DNA of 64,000 bases from Halomonas shengliensis (GTDB lineage: Bacteria; Pseudomonadota; Gammaproteobacteria; Pseudomonadales; Halomonadaceae), in assembly GCF_900104135.1 (NCBI RefSeq), contig NZ_FNIV01000003.1:124001-188000 (forward strand), in the 5' to 3' direction. The position numbers and the translations under genes are program-made. This document shows positions 57,049 to 64,000 of the stretch, in pieces (position 1 is the first letter of the stretch; every line of letters starts with the position of its first letter). The notes beneath the pieces are model-generated. The model ran no database searches, was not told the origin of the DNA, and saw only the letters and a program-made list of their open reading frames with translations.

Positions 57049-57591
57049 TCACCCTGCCAGCCACAGGCTCACGCCGGCGAAGCCCAGGCCCAGCAGGCCG
57101 CCGGCCAGCACGTCGCTGGCGTAGTGCAGCCCCAGGGCGACGCGGGAGAGGGCGATCAGGACGACCAGGGGCAGCAGCCAGGGCGCCAGCCAGGGCAGGT
57201 GGCTGGCGGTGAGCATCAGGAACATCACCGCATGCATGGTGTGCCCGCTGGGGAAGCTGTAGCGATCCCGGGCCGGCGCCTCGCGGCTGACGTTGCCGAC
57301 GAAGGTGATGAAGGGGCGCTCGCGGCAAAGGCGGGTCTTGAGCAGGCGGTAGACGCCGATGGCGAGCAGGGCGGTGACGGCGTACTGCAGCATCAGCGCC
57401 CAGCCCCGCTCGGGCTGCAGCAGCGGCTGGGCGGCGATCAGCACCACCCAGGCGGGCCAGTCCCCCAGTCCGCTGGCCAGGCGCAGGGTGGCGAGCCAGG
57501 GCCGATAGAGGTTGTAGCGCGCCAGGCGCCGACATAGCTGCCATTCGATCAGGTCCAGGCGCTCAAACACGGCAGGGGGCAGGGCTCGCAT
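57049..57591 (-). CDS. PAP2-family membrane phosphatase
   Basis: 180 residues with about five helices and all three phosphatase motifs: KTRLCRERP (85-93), SFPSGH (112-117) and SRVALGLHYASD (149-160). Probably dephosphorylates undecaprenyl diphosphate or another lipid phosphate in the inner membrane. Start ATG 57591 lies inside the 3' end of the upstream glycosyltransferase gene (29-bp overlap, same strand). Confidence 0.85.
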   Translation of the reverse strand: MRALPPAVFERLDLIEWQLCRRLARYNLYRPWLATLRLASGLGDWPAWVVLIAAQPLLQPERGWALMLQYAVTALLAIGVYRLLKTRLCRERPFITFVGNVSREAPARDRYSFPSGHTMHAVMFLMLTASHLPWLAPWLLPLVVLIALSRVALGLHYASDVLAGGLLGLGFAGVSLWLAG

Positions 57592-58717
57592 GGCATCTCT
57601 CCCGGGCATCCTCGAGGGTGGCGATGAAGGTATCGGCGATGGCGGGCCAGCCGAGGCCCAGTGCCCGCTGGCGGGCGGCGCGGCCGATCCGGGCCCAGCG
57701 CGCCGGCTCCTGGCACAGCGCCACGGCGGCCTCGCGGAAGCCGTCGCTATCACCGGGGGGCAGGGCCAGGCCGTCGTGGCCATGGTCGATGAGTTCGGCG
57801 CCGGCCGCATGGGCGAAGGCGATGGCCGCCAGGCCGCTGGCCATGGCCTCGGGCAGCACGTTGCCCCAGGTCTCCGAGAGCGAGGGGAACAGGAAGAGGT
57901 CGGCGCTGGCGTAATAACGCGGCAGGTCCTCCGGCGTCACGAAGCCGGGGAAGTGGGCGTCGGGCAGGCTGCGGGCCAGGGCGCGCCGGGAGGGACCGTC
58001 GCCGACGATCACCAGGCGCAGATCGGGGCGCGCGGCGCGCATCGCCAGGCAGGTGTCGCGGAGCAGGTCGAGGTTCTTCTCCGGGGCCAGGCGGCCGACG
58101 TAGAGGGCGATGGGGGTGTGGGGATCGGCGCCCAGCTCGCGGCGCAGCGCCTCGTCTCGCCGGTCGGGCGAGAAGCGCTCGGCGTCGATGCCGCGTGCCA
58201 TGGTGCCAAGCCCACGGAAGCCGCGTGCGGCGAGCCGGTCGGCCAGCGCCCGGGTGGGCACCAGGGTGGCCGCGCTGCGATTGTGGAAGGTACGCAGGCG
58301 GCGCTCCACCAGCGGGGCGAGCCACGCCACGCCATAGTCGCGGCAATAGTGGTCGAAGTTGGTGTGCCAGCCCGCCACCGTGGGCAACCCCAGGCGCCGG
58401 GCGATGCGTTGCGCCGACCAGCCCAGGGGGCCCTGGGTGGCCAGGTAGACCACGTCGGGGCGTGACGCCTGCCACAGCCGGGCGATGCGCCGTCCGGCAG
58501 GGAGCCCGAAGCGCACCTGTCGATAGCCCGGCACGCCGAGTCCCGGCAGCTGCAGCTCCTGCTTCACGCCGGCGGCCCTGGCGTGGATGACCGGTCGGGG
58601 CCGGACCAGTTGCAGGTCATGGCCCCGGGCGACCAGCGCCTCGCTCAGCTGCCCCAGGGTATGGGCGACCCCGTTGATTTCGGGGGCCCAGGTCTCGCTG
58701 ACCACACAGAGTCGCAT
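57563..58717 (-). CDS. GT4-family glycosyltransferase
   Basis: 384 residues, GT-B fold. The N-terminal half begins MRLCVVSETWAPEINGVAHTLGQL. The C-terminal half has LYVGRLAPEKNLDLLRD and the EX7E region SLSETWGNVLPEAMASG. Similar to glycosyltransferases that mannosylate or glucosylate lipids such as diacylglycerol. Start 58717 is chosen from in-frame ATGs at 58735, 58723 and 58717 by spacing from GAGGA. Overlap with the PAP2 gene suggests joint membrane-lipid chemistry. Confidence 0.85.
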   Translation of the reverse strand: MRLCVVSETWAPEINGVAHTLGQLSEALVARGHDLQLVRPRPVIHARAAGVKQELQLPGLGVPGYRQVRFGLPAGRRIARLWQASRPDVVYLATQGPLGWSAQRIARRLGLPTVAGWHTNFDHYCRDYGVAWLAPLVERRLRTFHNRSAATLVPTRALADRLAARGFRGLGTMARGIDAERFSPDRRDEALRRELGADPHTPIALYVGRLAPEKNLDLLRDTCLAMRAARPDLRLVIVGDGPSRRALARSLPDAHFPGFVTPEDLPRYYASADLFLFPSLSETWGNVLPEAMASGLAAIAFAHAAGAELIDHGHDGLALPPGDSDGFREAAVALCQEPARWARIGRAARQRALGLGWPAIADTFIATLEDARERCHASPAPCRV

Positions 58718-58813
58718 CGCCATCCTCGTCGCCATCGGGGCATCGCGCCCGGTTGCCTCTCAGGATGGGCAGGGGGCATGACCGAGAGGCGACCAACCCA
58801 TGACGGTTCGGAG

Positions 58814-59752
58814 TCAGCGCAGCACGCGGCGCGGGTCCACCGGCTTGCCGCCGTGGCGCAGGTCGAAGAGCAGGTCATGGCGTTGGGTGGCGTTGCTGTA
58901 GCCGACCTCGCAGAGGGGGGCGCCCCGTGTCACGGCGCTGCCGTCGGCGACCAGCAGCCTCTCGCAGAGGGCGTAGACGCTCTGCAGGTTGTCGGCGTGA
59001 TGGACGATCACCACCTGGCCGAGCTGACGCATGCTGCCGGCGAAGCGGACGTCGCCATCGGCCACCGCCCTGGCCCGAGCGCCCGCCTGGGTGGCCAGCA
59101 GCATCGGCTGCAGGGTGCCACGGCTGTCGGTGCCGTAGGCGCGCACCACGCGGTAGTCCTCCAGCGGCCAGGGCCAGCGCCGGGCGGAGGCGGGCAGGTC
59201 GCCGGGGTCGGGCCGGCTCGCCGCGGGGGATGGCCGCGAGGCGGTACGGGAGGCGCCCCCGTCGGCCACGGCGCGCCGGGCCGAGGCGGCCGGCGACCCG
59301 CCCAGGGGGACGCTGATCAGCTGGCCCACCGCCAGCCGGGTGGGGGCGACCCCAGGATTGGCCGCCTGCAGGCGCGAGGCGCGGGTCTTGAAGCGCCGCG
59401 CGATGCTGGAGTAGGTGTCGCCGGGGCGCACCTGGTAGCGATAGGGGCCGCCGGAGGGCGCGCGCTCGCGGTGTGTGGGCATCAGCAGGCGCTGGCCCAC
59501 GGCGAGGCGGCGAGCGTCCACCCCGGGGTTGAAGCGTTGCAGGCGCTCCAGGGGCACGCCGGCCTCGCGGGCCAGCTCGCCGAGGGTATCGCCGCGCTGC
59601 ACGATCACCCAGCCGCCGCTGCGAGCCGCCTGGGCGGCGTCACGGGTAGCGCGCTCCATCGACGGGGAGGCGCAGCCGGCCAGCATCAGCAGCAGGCCGA
59701 TCACAAGCGCGAGAGTCGCTCGTCCTTCTGGTGCCACAGCGCGTTGATCCAT
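58814..59752 (-). CDS. LysM lipoprotein with degenerate LytM (M23) domain
   Basis: 312 residues. Lipobox LAGC near residue 27. Two LysM domains (about 48-92 and 106-150; WVIVQRGDTLGELAREAG and YQVRPGDTYSSIARRF). A linker leads to a C-terminal LytM domain (about 190-312). The expected zinc histidines are absent: the AHN/AHL position reads YALCERLL and the LHFEIR position reads LLFDLR. It should therefore be inactive and act as an amidase activator like NlpD/EnvC. Start 59752 overlaps the acyltransferase gene by 52 bp; GTG 59734 is an alternative. Confidence 0.82.
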   Translation of the reverse strand: MDQRAVAPEGRATLALVIGLLLMLAGCASPSMERATRDAAQAARSGGWVIVQRGDTLGELAREAGVPLERLQRFNPGVDARRLAVGQRLLMPTHRERAPSGGPYRYQVRPGDTYSSIARRFKTRASRLQAANPGVAPTRLAVGQLISVPLGGSPAASARRAVADGGASRTASRPSPAASRPDPGDLPASARRWPWPLEDYRVVRAYGTDSRGTLQPMLLATQAGARARAVADGDVRFAGSMRQLGQVVIVHHADNLQSVYALCERLLVADGSAVTRGAPLCEVGYSNATQRHDLLFDLRHGGKPVDPRRVLR

Positions 59753-60570
59753 GCGTGGAAGCGTTCCTTGTCGCCGGGGTTGTCCTGGTAGTCGCTGCCG
59801 GGCATCCACGCCTCCACCGGCAGTCGGCGGGCCCGCATCACGATGCGCCCCTCGCGCCCGCACAGGTAACCCCAGAAGGTGGGATCCGGATTGTCGTAGT
59901 GCAGGGTGACATCGAGGATGCCGGCGAGCTGGTCGCCGAGCAGGCCGAGGACCTGGGCGACCCCACCGGCGCGTGGGCGCAGCAGGTGGTGGTAGGGCGA
60001 GGCCTGGGCGTCATGCTTGGCCGGGGTGAAGCGGGTGCCCTCCACGAAGTTGAAGATGGCGATGGGCATCTCCCGGGCGCGCTGGCACATGCGCTCGGTC
60101 GCCTCCTGGTCGCGGCGGGCGAGGTGGGGATGGCGGGCGCGCTGGGCGGCGGTCATGCGGCGCATGAAGGGGAACTCCAGCGCCCACCAGGCGAGCCCCA
60201 CGATGGGGATCCAGATCAGCTGGCGCTTGAGGAAGAAGCGCGGCATGGGGATGCGCCGGTGCAAGGCGAAGAACAGCACGAAGATGTCGGTCCAGCTGCG
60301 GTGGTTGGAGAGCACCAGCCAGCCCTGCCGGCGGGAGAGGCCCTCCGGCACCTCGATCTCCAGTTGCGGCCTTAGCCAGCGGCGCATCCACCACAGGTTG
60401 AGGCCGATCCAGTTGAGGGCGATGGCATTGAGCACCCGCAGCACCGCCAGGCGCAGGCGGTGCCCGGGGGTGACCAGCTTCACCAGCGTCATCGCCAGCA
60501 GGGGCAGGCCCCACAGCAGGGTGGTCAGGGTGAGCAGCAGCAGGCTGACGATGCCCCTGAGGGTCGACAT
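59701..60570 (-). CDS. PlsC-type acyltransferase (YihG-like)
   Basis: 289 residues. N-terminal membrane helices (about 5-30 and 42-60). Acyltransferase motif I NHRSWTD (His90, Asp95) and motif III FVEGTR. Transfers acyl chains to lysophosphatidate or related lipids at the inner membrane. ATG 60570 has GGAG 6 bases upstream. Its 3' end overlaps the LysM gene start. Confidence 0.88.
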   Translation of the reverse strand: MSTLRGIVSLLLLTLTTLLWGLPLLAMTLVKLVTPGHRLRLAVLRVLNAIALNWIGLNLWWMRRWLRPQLEIEVPEGLSRRQGWLVLSNHRSWTDIFVLFFALHRRIPMPRFFLKRQLIWIPIVGLAWWALEFPFMRRMTAAQRARHPHLARRDQEATERMCQRAREMPIAIFNFVEGTRFTPAKHDAQASPYHHLLRPRAGGVAQVLGLLGDQLAGILDVTLHYDNPDPTFWGYLCGREGRIVMRARRLPVEAWMPGSDYQDNPGDKERFHAWINALWHQKDERLSRL

Positions 60571-60661
60571 GCCGATCTCCATGGGTTGTCGAGGAAATGT
60601 CGGCAATGCTAAAGGATCGTCCGACGGCTGCCCAGCGGTGCCGGCCAACGCCCGGTGCCAA

Positions 60662-60735
60662 CGCCGTCGGCCATGCGGCGGTGGCGAAAGGCGCCGAGAA
60701 CAGGTCACGGAGGGGGCAATGCCAGGGCTATGGCT
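60662..60735. repeat. Structured intergenic repeat, copy 2 (partial)
   Basis: Aligns with 48211-48285 at about 80% (shared GCGAAAGGCGCCG, ACAGGTC, AGGGGG and TGCCAGGG blocks). The distal inverted arm is missing. Its right end runs into the stop codon of the LysR gene. Confidence 0.6.
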
Positions 60736-61618
60736 CGCTGGGCGTGCCCAGGGTGTCCAGGATCACCTCTCGGAGGGCCAGGGCGGCGGTGGAGAGCTCG
60801 CCCTGCACCAGGATGCCCACGGCGCGCTCGATCACCGGCCCCTCCAGGGGCAGGCAGCGGGCCCCCAGCTCCTCCATCTGGCGGCGGCACAGCGAGGGCA
60901 CCGCGCTCACCCCGAGGCCGCTGGCTACCATCCGCCCCACGGTGGCCAGCTGATGGCTTTCGAAGGCGGTGGGCAGGCGCATGCCCTCGGCGCTCAGCTG
61001 CTGTTCCAGCAGGCGGCGTACCATGGAGGGGCGCTGCAGGGCGATGAAGTCTCGGGTCAGCAGGGTCGCCCAGGATAGGCGAGGGTGACTCGCTAGCAGC
61101 GACTCCGGCGGCACTACGGCGACGAAGCGGTCGCGGAACAGCGGAGTGAAGGCCAGGCTGCCGCTGGCCTCGGGTTCGAAGGCGATGCCCAGCTCCACCT
61201 GGCGGTTGCGCACCATCTCGATCACCTGTTCGTTGATCACGTCGTGCACCGTGACGTTGATGCGCGGGTAGCGGCTGCGGAAGGCCATCAGCGCCGGCGG
61301 CAGCAGGTTGCCGGCGAAGGAGGGCATGGCGGCGACCCCCAGGCGACCCATCTGCAGGGTGAAGCGCTGGCGCATCAGCTCCTCGGTGTTGTCCCACTCG
61401 GCCAGCAGCTGCTTGGCCAGCGGCACCAGCGATTCCCCCTCGGGGGTAAGGCGCACGCTGCGGGTGCTGCGGGTCAGCAGGCGGCCGCCGAGGCTCTCCT
61501 CGAGCCCCTTGATGGCCAGGCTCAGCGCCGGCTGGGAGAGGTGCAGGTGTTCGCAGGCCTGGGTGAAGCTCAGGGTCCTGGCCACGGCGAGGAAGGCACG
61601 CAGCTGCTTGACGGTCAT
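60728..61618 (-). CDS. LysR-family regulator, divergent from CoA-transferase
   Basis: 296 residues. N-terminal helix-turn-helix MTVKQLRAFLAVARTLSFTQACEHLHLSQPALSLAIKGLEE, then a LysR substrate domain. ATG 61618 has GGGAG 6 bases upstream. It is transcribed away from the 3-oxoacid CoA-transferase genes across a 184-bp AT-rich region, the standard arrangement for a LysR activator of its neighbour. The ligand is probably a ketoacid or its CoA ester (inference). Confidence 0.9.
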   Translation of the reverse strand: MTVKQLRAFLAVARTLSFTQACEHLHLSQPALSLAIKGLEESLGGRLLTRSTRSVRLTPEGESLVPLAKQLLAEWDNTEELMRQRFTLQMGRLGVAAMPSFAGNLLPPALMAFRSRYPRINVTVHDVINEQVIEMVRNRQVELGIAFEPEASGSLAFTPLFRDRFVAVVPPESLLASHPRLSWATLLTRDFIALQRPSMVRRLLEQQLSAEGMRLPTAFESHQLATVGRMVASGLGVSAVPSLCRRQMEELGARCLPLEGPVIERAVGILVQGELSTAALALREVILDTLGTPSEP

Positions 61619-61802
61619 GATGGCTCCCGGCGACCTACGACGAAGGTGCAATTAATAAGTCGGCCCGATCAAACGATAAGAAAAACAAACTTAACAAATA
61701 TATCGCGCGGGACAACACTGGGCGACGTTACCACCTCGACCCGGTATCCTTTCCGGGGTATGCAGTCCCGAGACCTTCATCCACAAGAACACGAGGCGCC
61801 CT
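61619..61802. promoter_or_regulatory. Divergent LysR / CoA-transferase control region
   Basis: 184 bp with an AT-rich core (about 61650-61705) unlike its GC-rich flanks, containing repeated ATAAG words and TTAATAA. Likely holds both promoters and the LysR site; no unique T-N11-A box can be fixed by eye. Confidence 0.5.
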
Positions 61803-62504
61803 ATGGCCGGATTCGACAAGCGCGTTAACTCCTACGAAGAGGCGATGGCAGGCATCGACAGCGGCATGACCGTCGCTGCCGGTGGCTTCGGCCTCTGCGG
61901 CATCCCCGAGAACCTGATCGCCGAGATCAAGCGGCTCGGGGTCAAGGACCTCACCGTCATCTCCAACAACTGCGGCGTGGACGGCTTCGGCCTGGGCCTG
62001 CTGCTGGAGGACAAGCAGATCTCGCGCATCTACGCCTCCTACGTGGGCGAGAACGCCCTCTTCGAGCAGCAGATGCTCAACGACGAGATCGAGGTGATCC
62101 TCACCCCCCAGGGCACCCTGGCCGAGAAGATGCGCGCCGGCGGCGCCGGCATCCCCGCCTTCTACACCGCCACCGGCTACGGCACGCCGATCGGCGAGGG
62201 CAAGGAGGTGCGCGAGTTCAACGGCCGCCACTACATCCTCGAGGAGGCGTTCCACGCCGACTTCGCCATCGTCAAGGGCTGGAAGGCCGACCGCTACGGC
62301 AACGTGATGTATCGCGACACCGCCCAGAACTTCAACCCGCTGGCGGCCACCTGCGGCAAGATCACCGTGGTGGAGGTCGAGGAGATCGTCGAGCCGGGCG
62401 AGCTCAAGCCGGACCAGATCCACACCCCGGGGATCTACGTCGACCGCATCATCCAGGGCTCCTTCGAGAAGCGCATCGAGAAGCGCACCGTGCGCGAGGC
62501 GTGA
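61803..62504 (+). CDS. scoA: 3-oxoacid CoA-transferase subunit A
   Basis: 233 residues. [15 protein letters not shown] (about 25-39) is the CoA-binding glycine motif, followed by [15 protein letters not shown] and [26 protein letters not shown]. It pairs with the next gene to transfer CoA from succinyl-CoA to acetoacetate or another 3-oxoacid. Confidence 0.92.
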   Translation: MAGFDKRVNSYEEAMAGIDSGMTVAAGGFGLCGIPENLIAEIKRLGVKDLTVISNNCGVDGFGLGLLLEDKQISRIYASYVGENALFEQQMLNDEIEVILTPQGTLAEKMRAGGAGIPAFYTATGYGTPIGEGKEVREFNGRHYILEEAFHADFAIVKGWKADRYGNVMYRDTAQNFNPLAATCGKITVVEVEEIVEPGELKPDQIHTPGIYVDRIIQGSFEKRIEKRTVREA

Positions 62505-62563
62505 TCCCCCCCGCGGCAAGCGTTTCTCAACGATCGTTTCTTACCGAACAAAGAGGCAACAAG

Positions 62564-63223
62564 ATGGCACTGACTCGCGAACAGATGGCAATGCGCGTGG
62601 CGCGTGAGCTGGAAGACGGCTTCTACGTCAACCTCGGCATCGGCATTCCCACCCTGGTGGCCAACTACGTCCCCGACGGCATCGACGTCATGCTGCAGTC
62701 CGAGAATGGCCTGCTGGGCATGGGGCGCTTCCCCACCGAGGCGGAGGTCGACCCGGACATGATCAACGCCGGCAAGCAGACCGTCACCGCCCGTCCCGGC
62801 GCGGCGATCTTCGACTCCGCGGAATCCTTCGCCATGATCCGCGGTGGCCACGTCGACCTGACCGTGCTGGGCGCCTTCGAGGTCGACCAGAACGGCAACA
62901 TCGCCTCCTGGATGATCCCCGGCAAGCTGATCAAGGGCATGGGCGGCGCCATGGACCTGGTGGCCGGCGCGGAGAACATCATCTGCACCATGACCCACGC
63001 CTCCAAGCATGGCGAGTCCAAGCTGCTGGAGAACTGCAACCTGCCGCTGACTGGCGCCGGCTGCATCAACCGGGTGCTGACCGACCTCGCCTACCTGGAG
63101 ATCAAGGATGGCGCCTTCCACCTCAAGGAGCGCGCCCCGGGCGTCTCCGTGGAGGAGATCCAGGCGCTGACCGCCGGCAAGCTGGTGGTGCCGGACCATG
63201 TGCCGGAGATGACCTTCGACTGA
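62564..63223 (+). CDS. scoB: 3-oxoacid CoA-transferase subunit B
   Basis: 219 residues. The catalytic glutamate is Glu47 in SENGLLGMG. Also VNLGIGIPTLVANY and GGHVDLTVLGAFEVD. AAGAGGCAAC precedes ATG 62564; the frame extends to 62501 without a site. Second gene of the operon, 59 bp after subunit A. Allows growth on ketone bodies or aromatic catabolites, depending on the 3-oxoacid used. Confidence 0.93.
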   Translation: MALTREQMAMRVARELEDGFYVNLGIGIPTLVANYVPDGIDVMLQSENGLLGMGRFPTEAEVDPDMINAGKQTVTARPGAAIFDSAESFAMIRGGHVDLTVLGAFEVDQNGNIASWMIPGKLIKGMGGAMDLVAGAENIICTMTHASKHGESKLLENCNLPLTGAGCINRVLTDLAYLEIKDGAFHLKERAPGVSVEEIQALTAGKLVVPDHVPEMTFD

Positions 63224-63254
63224 GTCTTGCGGCTCCCGCCACGGGACCCCGTGA

Positions 63255-63292
63255 ACGCCAGCGGCCCGGACGACTGTCCGGGCCGCTGGCGT
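63255..63292 (+). terminator. Terminator after scoB
   Basis: 16-bp perfect stem (63255-63270/63277-63292) with a 6-nt loop, 31 bp after the scoB stop. Confidence 0.75.
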
Positions 63293-63402
63293 ATGGGGCC
63301 ATCATCGAGCGACCCGCAGCCTCGCCGCCTCGCGGTTGGCGATTCGCTGACCACTCGGCGCCAGGGCCGGTGGCATCGGGGGCGCACGGGGATGTTGCAC
63401 AG

Positions 63403-63429
63403 CGTTATCCACAGATTCTGTGGATAGCG
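63403..63429. promoter_or_regulatory. Inverted pair of DnaA boxes
   Basis: TTATCCACA (63405-63413, exact consensus) faces TGTGGATAG (63419-63427, one mismatch) across 5 bp, within a 27-bp inverted repeat. It lies just after the stop of the minus-strand gene. Could titrate DnaA or simply fold as a small terminator. Confidence 0.5.
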
Positions 63430-63430
63430 G

Positions 63431-64000
63431 TCATGACAGCTCGCAGCGAGTGTGATGCGGCAGCAGCAGCTCCACCGCGCGCTCCTGGTTGGCGCTGACC
63501 GCCTTCTGCACCAGCGCCAGGCCGCCGGTCTCGATGCGGTGCTCGTCGCCCTCGGCGAAGGGCAGGCGTCGCGAGCCGGTCGGGTAGAAGCGGTAGTCGA
63601 GCAGGGGCGATACCGGGAAGAGACCATGATGGCGGTCGTCGGTGCCGGCGAAGCCGGCCTGCTCGAGGCCCTCGTCGAGGGTCGCCAGGGATTCGCCGAG
63701 GCGCTGGCAGTCATAGCCCACGTGGTGCAGCCGTGGTCCGTTGACCGCCAGCAGCGCCGCCAGCGGGTGGGCCTGGTAGAGCGCCTGGTAGGTGGCCCAG
63801 TCGGGCATCGGCCAGGGACGGCCGCGGCACAGCCGGTTGGGGCCGCGGTGGGCCGACTCGCTGGCTTGGTTGACCAGCGCCTCGAGCCGCTCCCGCGGGG
63901 CCCTGGCCAGGGTGCCCAGCTGCAGTTCGGCCACCACCAGCCAGGGACCCTCGTCGGGAGCGGCCAGCAGGTTGACCAGCAGGCCGCGGTCGGCCATGGC
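63431..64000 (-). CDS. Unrecognised protein, probably cut by window edge
   Basis: About 188 residues from ATG 63997, three bases from the window end, so the true start may lie outside. Soluble, with conserved-looking segments NGPRLHHVGYDCQRLGESL and FPVSPLLDYRFYPTGSRRLPFAEGD. The His and the strand-like C-terminus vaguely recall non-heme iron DUF1338 or VOC proteins, but I cannot support that. The frame ends 2 bp from the DnaA-box inverted repeat. Confidence 0.6.
   Translation of the reverse strand, partial: AMADRGLLVNLLAAPDEGPWLVVAELQLGTLARAPRERLEALVNQASESAHRGPNRLCRGRPWPMPDWATYQALYQAHPLAALLAVNGPRLHHVGYDCQRLGESLATLDEGLEQAGFAGTDDRHHGLFPVSPLLDYRFYPTGSRRLPFAEGDEHRIETGGLALVQKAVSANQERAVELLLPHHTRCELS

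Overview
The window is GC-rich, densely packed gammaproteobacterial chromosome. Family content suggests Halomonadaceae (Halomonas-like): a salt-oriented transporter set, aa3-type cytochrome oxidase with its own heme A genes, the canonical thrS-infC-rpmI-rplT-pheST-ihfA operon, and a 124-residue MvaT-type nucleoid protein. This placement is inferred from gene content and has not been tested phylogenetically.

Layout. 1-1966: AT-richer accessory end with a truncated orphan ORF, an integron attC-like site, an MvaT/H-NS-like gene and a gene-poor stretch with repeats. 1967-9129: DUF3999/DUF2339 envelope pair, P-type cation ATPase, small lipoprotein. 9209-14627: TRAP transporter, endonuclease IV, LTXXQ periplasmic protein, M48 protease. 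14813-24368: a 33-codon ORF, then five overlapping or nearly abutting genes encoding a MukBEF/Wadjet-like SMC complex (ATPase, two small subunits, TOPRIM protein) followed by rmuC, and a DUF4236 gene. 24475-25904: UvrD-like helicase remnant, a two-gene DUF2335 operon and tRNA-Pro(GGG). 26180-28361: DksA-like zinc finger, LrgAB and small proteins.

28520-36322 is the cytochrome c oxidase locus (coxB, coxA, ctaG, coxC, DUF2909, SURF1, SCO-like protein, ctaA, cyoE): structural subunits first, then copper delivery and heme A synthesis. After a SLC13 permease, DUF2489 and an OmpA-family lipoprotein, 39661-46779 holds the translation operon, in which infC begins with a non-canonical ATC codon and structured RNA elements precede rpmI and pheS. 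46907-50781: DUF2788, a MioC-like flavodoxin with an upstream dyad, ppnN and a LysR regulator. 50912-56230: gcvH-gcvP diverging from an alanine/glycine:cation symporter. 56413-60570: alkB, PAP2, glycosyltransferase, degenerate LytM protein, acyltransferase. 60728-63223: a LysR regulator divergent from a two-subunit 3-oxoacid CoA-transferase. The right edge cuts into an unrecognised gene.

The best candidate for a poorly described system is the SMC-TOPRIM-rmuC operon (15096-23045). Gene order differs from classic Wadjet, the ATPase is MukB-like in layout, and rmuC starts on the last base of the TOPRIM gene's stop codon. Other observations of note are the attC-like hairpin with a predicted extrahelical base, the infC ATC start, a two-copy structured intergenic repeat, and a DnaA-box inverted pair near the right end.
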